NCBI RefSeq assembly: GCF_004382825.2
Contig: NZ_SDQO02000002.1
Coordinates: forward strand, 248,001 to 312,000
Reading direction: 5' to 3'
DNA: 64,000 bases
From: Corynebacterium silvaticum
Lineage (GTDB): Bacteria; Actinomycetota; Actinomycetes; Mycobacteriales; Mycobacteriaceae
Of this stretch, positions 62,380 to 64,000 are shown one piece after another. Below the pieces are notes generated by a model. That model did no database searches. It was not told the origin of the DNA and saw only the letters and a list, made by a program, of their open reading frames with translations. The position numbers and the translations under genes were made by a program. The number at the start of each line of letters is the position of its first letter. Position 1 is the first letter of the stretch.

Positions 62380-64000
62380 ATGGCTGGCGGCAAAATTGAT
62401 ATTCTCGTCGAACCGGACGTCAAGGGCTTTGGTCCAAAGATGGAGGCAGGGCTGCGCCCTGCGCTCGGCGTTGCCGGCAAGCTCGGTGGCGCATTAGGGC
62501 TTGCTTTTGCAGGTGCTGGTATAACAGGACTCGGCAAGGAAATCATCGACGTAGGCAATACCTACCGCACGGAGATGAATTCTTTGCAGGCGGTCACGCA
62601 GGCGTCCGGTGCGGCAATGGAAGCTGCTGATGCTGCGACGATTCAGTCTCAGGCACTGCAAGCTTTTGGGTTGAGTGCTGACTATGCGGCTACGGCTGCT
62701 GATGTGCTCTCAGGTGCTGCAAATGCGTCAAGCGCAGACATCACTGGTATTGCTCAAGGCCTGCAGCAAGCTGGCACGGTCTCGCACCAATTCGGCGTCT
62801 CGATGGAAGACACCGCGGCCACGCTGGCCATGTTCGCCAACGCTGGCATCCAGGGAAGCGATGCCGGCACGCTCATGAAGTCTGCGTTGCTCGCGCTGAC
62901 GGACACCGGAAAGCCGGCACAAGCTGCAATCAAAGAACTTGGACTCACGGTCTATGACTCTCGCGGAAAATTCGTGGGCATGTCTGATCTGTTCGATCAG
63001 CTCAATATCGCTGCGGCACGGATGACCGATGAGCAATACCAGGCCGCTACGGCGACGCTTTTTGGAAGCGACGCGATGCGTCTTGCCGGTATTGCCGCTC
63101 AGCAGGGTTCGGAAGGGTTTAATCGTACCCGTAGTGCTGTCACTCGTGCAGGGCAAGCAGCAGAACTGGCTGCAGCGCAGACCCAAGGGCTACCTGGTGC
63201 TATTGAGATGGTGGGTAATGCCTGGGAGGAAACAGCCCTTGGTATTTACACCTCGGTGGAAGGGCCTCTTGCCAATGGGTTGAAAGGGCTTGCTGAAGGG
63301 ATCACAGGCCTTGCCCCGTCCATTGCCGATGTGTCTGCAGCTGCCGTCGGGACCTTCGCCGATCTTGCAGGATCAGCAGCAGCCTTGGGCAATACTTTTT
63401 CCCAGCTGCCACCGGAGGTACAGCACCTTGGGTTCGCACTGGCTGGGCTAGCTATCGCTAAGCACACCGGGGCGCTTGGTGCGCTCTCGAAAAAAACGTT
63501 TGAGACGAAGCAAGGTTTCGCTGCCTTTGGTGACGAGATGCGCATTCAGAAGGCTTTAGCTGAAAAGCATGGGGTGACCCTTGGGCGCATGTCCTCTGCC
63601 ATGGCAGTTATCGAAAGCCGGGTTCCAGCCATCGGCAAAATGGGGGACGCCTATCGCGGTGCATCCTCGAATTTGAAAGCTGTTGCAGCAGCACACTATG
63701 AGGCTGCTGCTGCGAAAGCACAGTGGATTGCGGAAAAAGACCTCTTTACGGCAGTTGATCGTTTGGGCGCGTCGATGGGGCATCAGGCTGCAGCTAGGGC
63801 GGCATCGTTTGCAGGGACCATGAAAGGCACAGTTGCCCTTGCGATCTCTGGTGTGAAATCAGCAGCCGGTGGCCTGATCAACATGCTTGGCGGCCCTTGG
63901 GGCGCGGCGATGCTTGCAGCTGGCTGGACAGTCGGCGAAGTTACCAACGAGCTAAGAAAAGCCCGCCAGCAGCACAAGCTGTTGGAGCAGGCTGCGACGA
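62380..64000 (+). CDS. Tail tape measure protein, continues past window
   Basis: Open frame from the ATG at 62380 (GAAAGGGG six bases upstream) to the window end, at least 540 residues. Starts 'MAGGKIDILVEPDVKGFGPK', then TP901-type tape measure core: 'TYRTEMNSLQAVTQASGAAM', 'ALALTDTGKPAQAAIKELGL' and 'YQAATATLFGSDAMRLAGIA'. Alanine-rich with hydrophobic segments, as usual. Follows the G/GT chaperones. Its length sets tail length; the end is outside the window. Confidence 0.85.
   Translation, partial: MAGGKIDILVEPDVKGFGPKMEAGLRPALGVAGKLGGALGLAFAGAGITGLGKEIIDVGNTYRTEMNSLQAVTQASGAAMEAADAATIQSQALQAFGLSADYAATAADVLSGAANASSADITGIAQGLQQAGTVSHQFGVSMEDTAATLAMFANAGIQGSDAGTLMKSALLALTDTGKPAQAAIKELGLTVYDSRGKFVGMSDLFDQLNIAAARMTDEQYQAATATLFGSDAMRLAGIAAQQGSEGFNRTRSAVTRAGQAAELAAAQTQGLPGAIEMVGNAWEETALGIYTSVEGPLANGLKGLAEGITGLAPSIADVSAAAVGTFADLAGSAAALGNTFSQLPPEVQHLGFALAGLAIAKHTGALGALSKKTFETKQGFAAFGDEMRIQKALAEKHGVTLGRMSSAMAVIESRVPAIGKMGDAYRGASSNLKAVAAAHYEAAAAKAQWIAEKDLFTAVDRLGASMGHQAAARAASFAGTMKGTVALAISGVKSAAGGLINMLGGPWGAAMLAAGWTVGEVTNELRKARQQHKLLEQAAT

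Larger units (their letters stand above)
40641..64000 (+). mobile_element. Siphovirus-like prophage, left part, continues past window
   Basis: From the tRNA-Arg to the window end the genes follow temperate-siphovirus order: integrase, repressor/ImmA, Cro, early genes, HNH, terminases, portal, MuF, scaffold, capsid, connectors, tail and tape measure. Placement at duplicated tRNA-Arg matches beta-type corynephages. At least seven lesions in toxin, int, antirepressor, terL, portal and major tail genes suggest it is defective. The right end is not seen. Confidence 0.92.

Noticed and set aside
40641..64000. Diphtheria toxin gene
   Set aside because: No tox-like sequence is found in this part of the prophage. 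In beta-type phages it is near the other attachment site, beyond the window.
1..64000. CRISPR array or cas genes
   Set aside because: No regular repeat-spacer pattern was seen. The 11-bp repeats at 40814 have no spacers.

Overview
The window is chromosomal DNA of a Corynebacterium, most likely from the diphtheriae/ulcerans/pseudotuberculosis group. The evidence is a complete arabinogalactan locus (emb, aftA, dprE2, dprE1, a GtrA-type protein, glfT1, wzt, wzm) in an order typical of mycolate-containing Actinobacteria, a WhiB-type regulator in the prophage, and two identical tRNA-Arg(ACG) genes, which in this group serve as attachment sites for corynephages. The species assignment is inference.

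Layout. 1-6 kb: the end of a DUF222/HNH protein, glpK-glpF for glycerol uptake, an alpha/beta hydrolase and an M13 metallopeptidase. 6-8.3 kb: an overlapping trio of a membrane protein, a PrsW-type protease and an orphan osmoprotectant-type binding lipoprotein. 8.3-19.6 kb: arabinan and galactan synthesis, with four small uncharacterised genes next to dprE1. 19.9-24.5 kb: a Mn/Zn-type ABC importer whose ATPase carries an in-frame amber codon and whose second binding protein looks damaged. 24.6-29.4 kb: a PAP2 phosphatase, the Wzt/Wzm galactan exporter, a PLP-enzyme-like protein without the expected lysine, and a quinone oxidoreductase. 29.4-34.2 kb: an accessory stretch starting at tRNA-Ser(UGA). 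It holds a duplicated tRNA 3' end, an orphan HicB-like gene with a perfect inverted-repeat operator, and decayed hydrolase and ArsR-type genes. It ends with the pat/hisC-type aminotransferase, tRNA-Ser(GCU) and the first tRNA-Arg. 34.7-40.5 kb: a dicarboxylate symporter, an antiterminator-controlled PTS of the GlcNAc/glucose type, and a VOC protein.

40.6-64 kb and beyond: a siphovirus-like prophage at the second tRNA-Arg. In order it holds six 11-bp repeats, a toxin-antitoxin pair, integrase, an HTH protein, ImmA/repressor, Cro, early genes (antirepressor, clamp-like protein, WhiB, HNH proteins), HNH, terminases, portal, a MuF-type head protein with a possible toxin domain and immunity-like gene, scaffold, capsid, connectors, major tail protein, a -1 frameshifted tail chaperone pair, and the start of the tape measure gene. 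The right attachment site and any cargo there, such as tox, lie outside the window.

The prophage carries at least seven disruptive lesions: toxin, integrase, antirepressor, terminase (two), portal and major tail protein. As written it could neither excise nor build particles. Several lesions are one-base changes in homopolymers and could be sequencing errors. The stop-codon substitutions (TAG in the ABC ATPase, TGA in the antirepressor, TAG in terL) are harder to explain that way and suggest real decay. All product names come from reading motifs in the translated sequence; no database search was possible.
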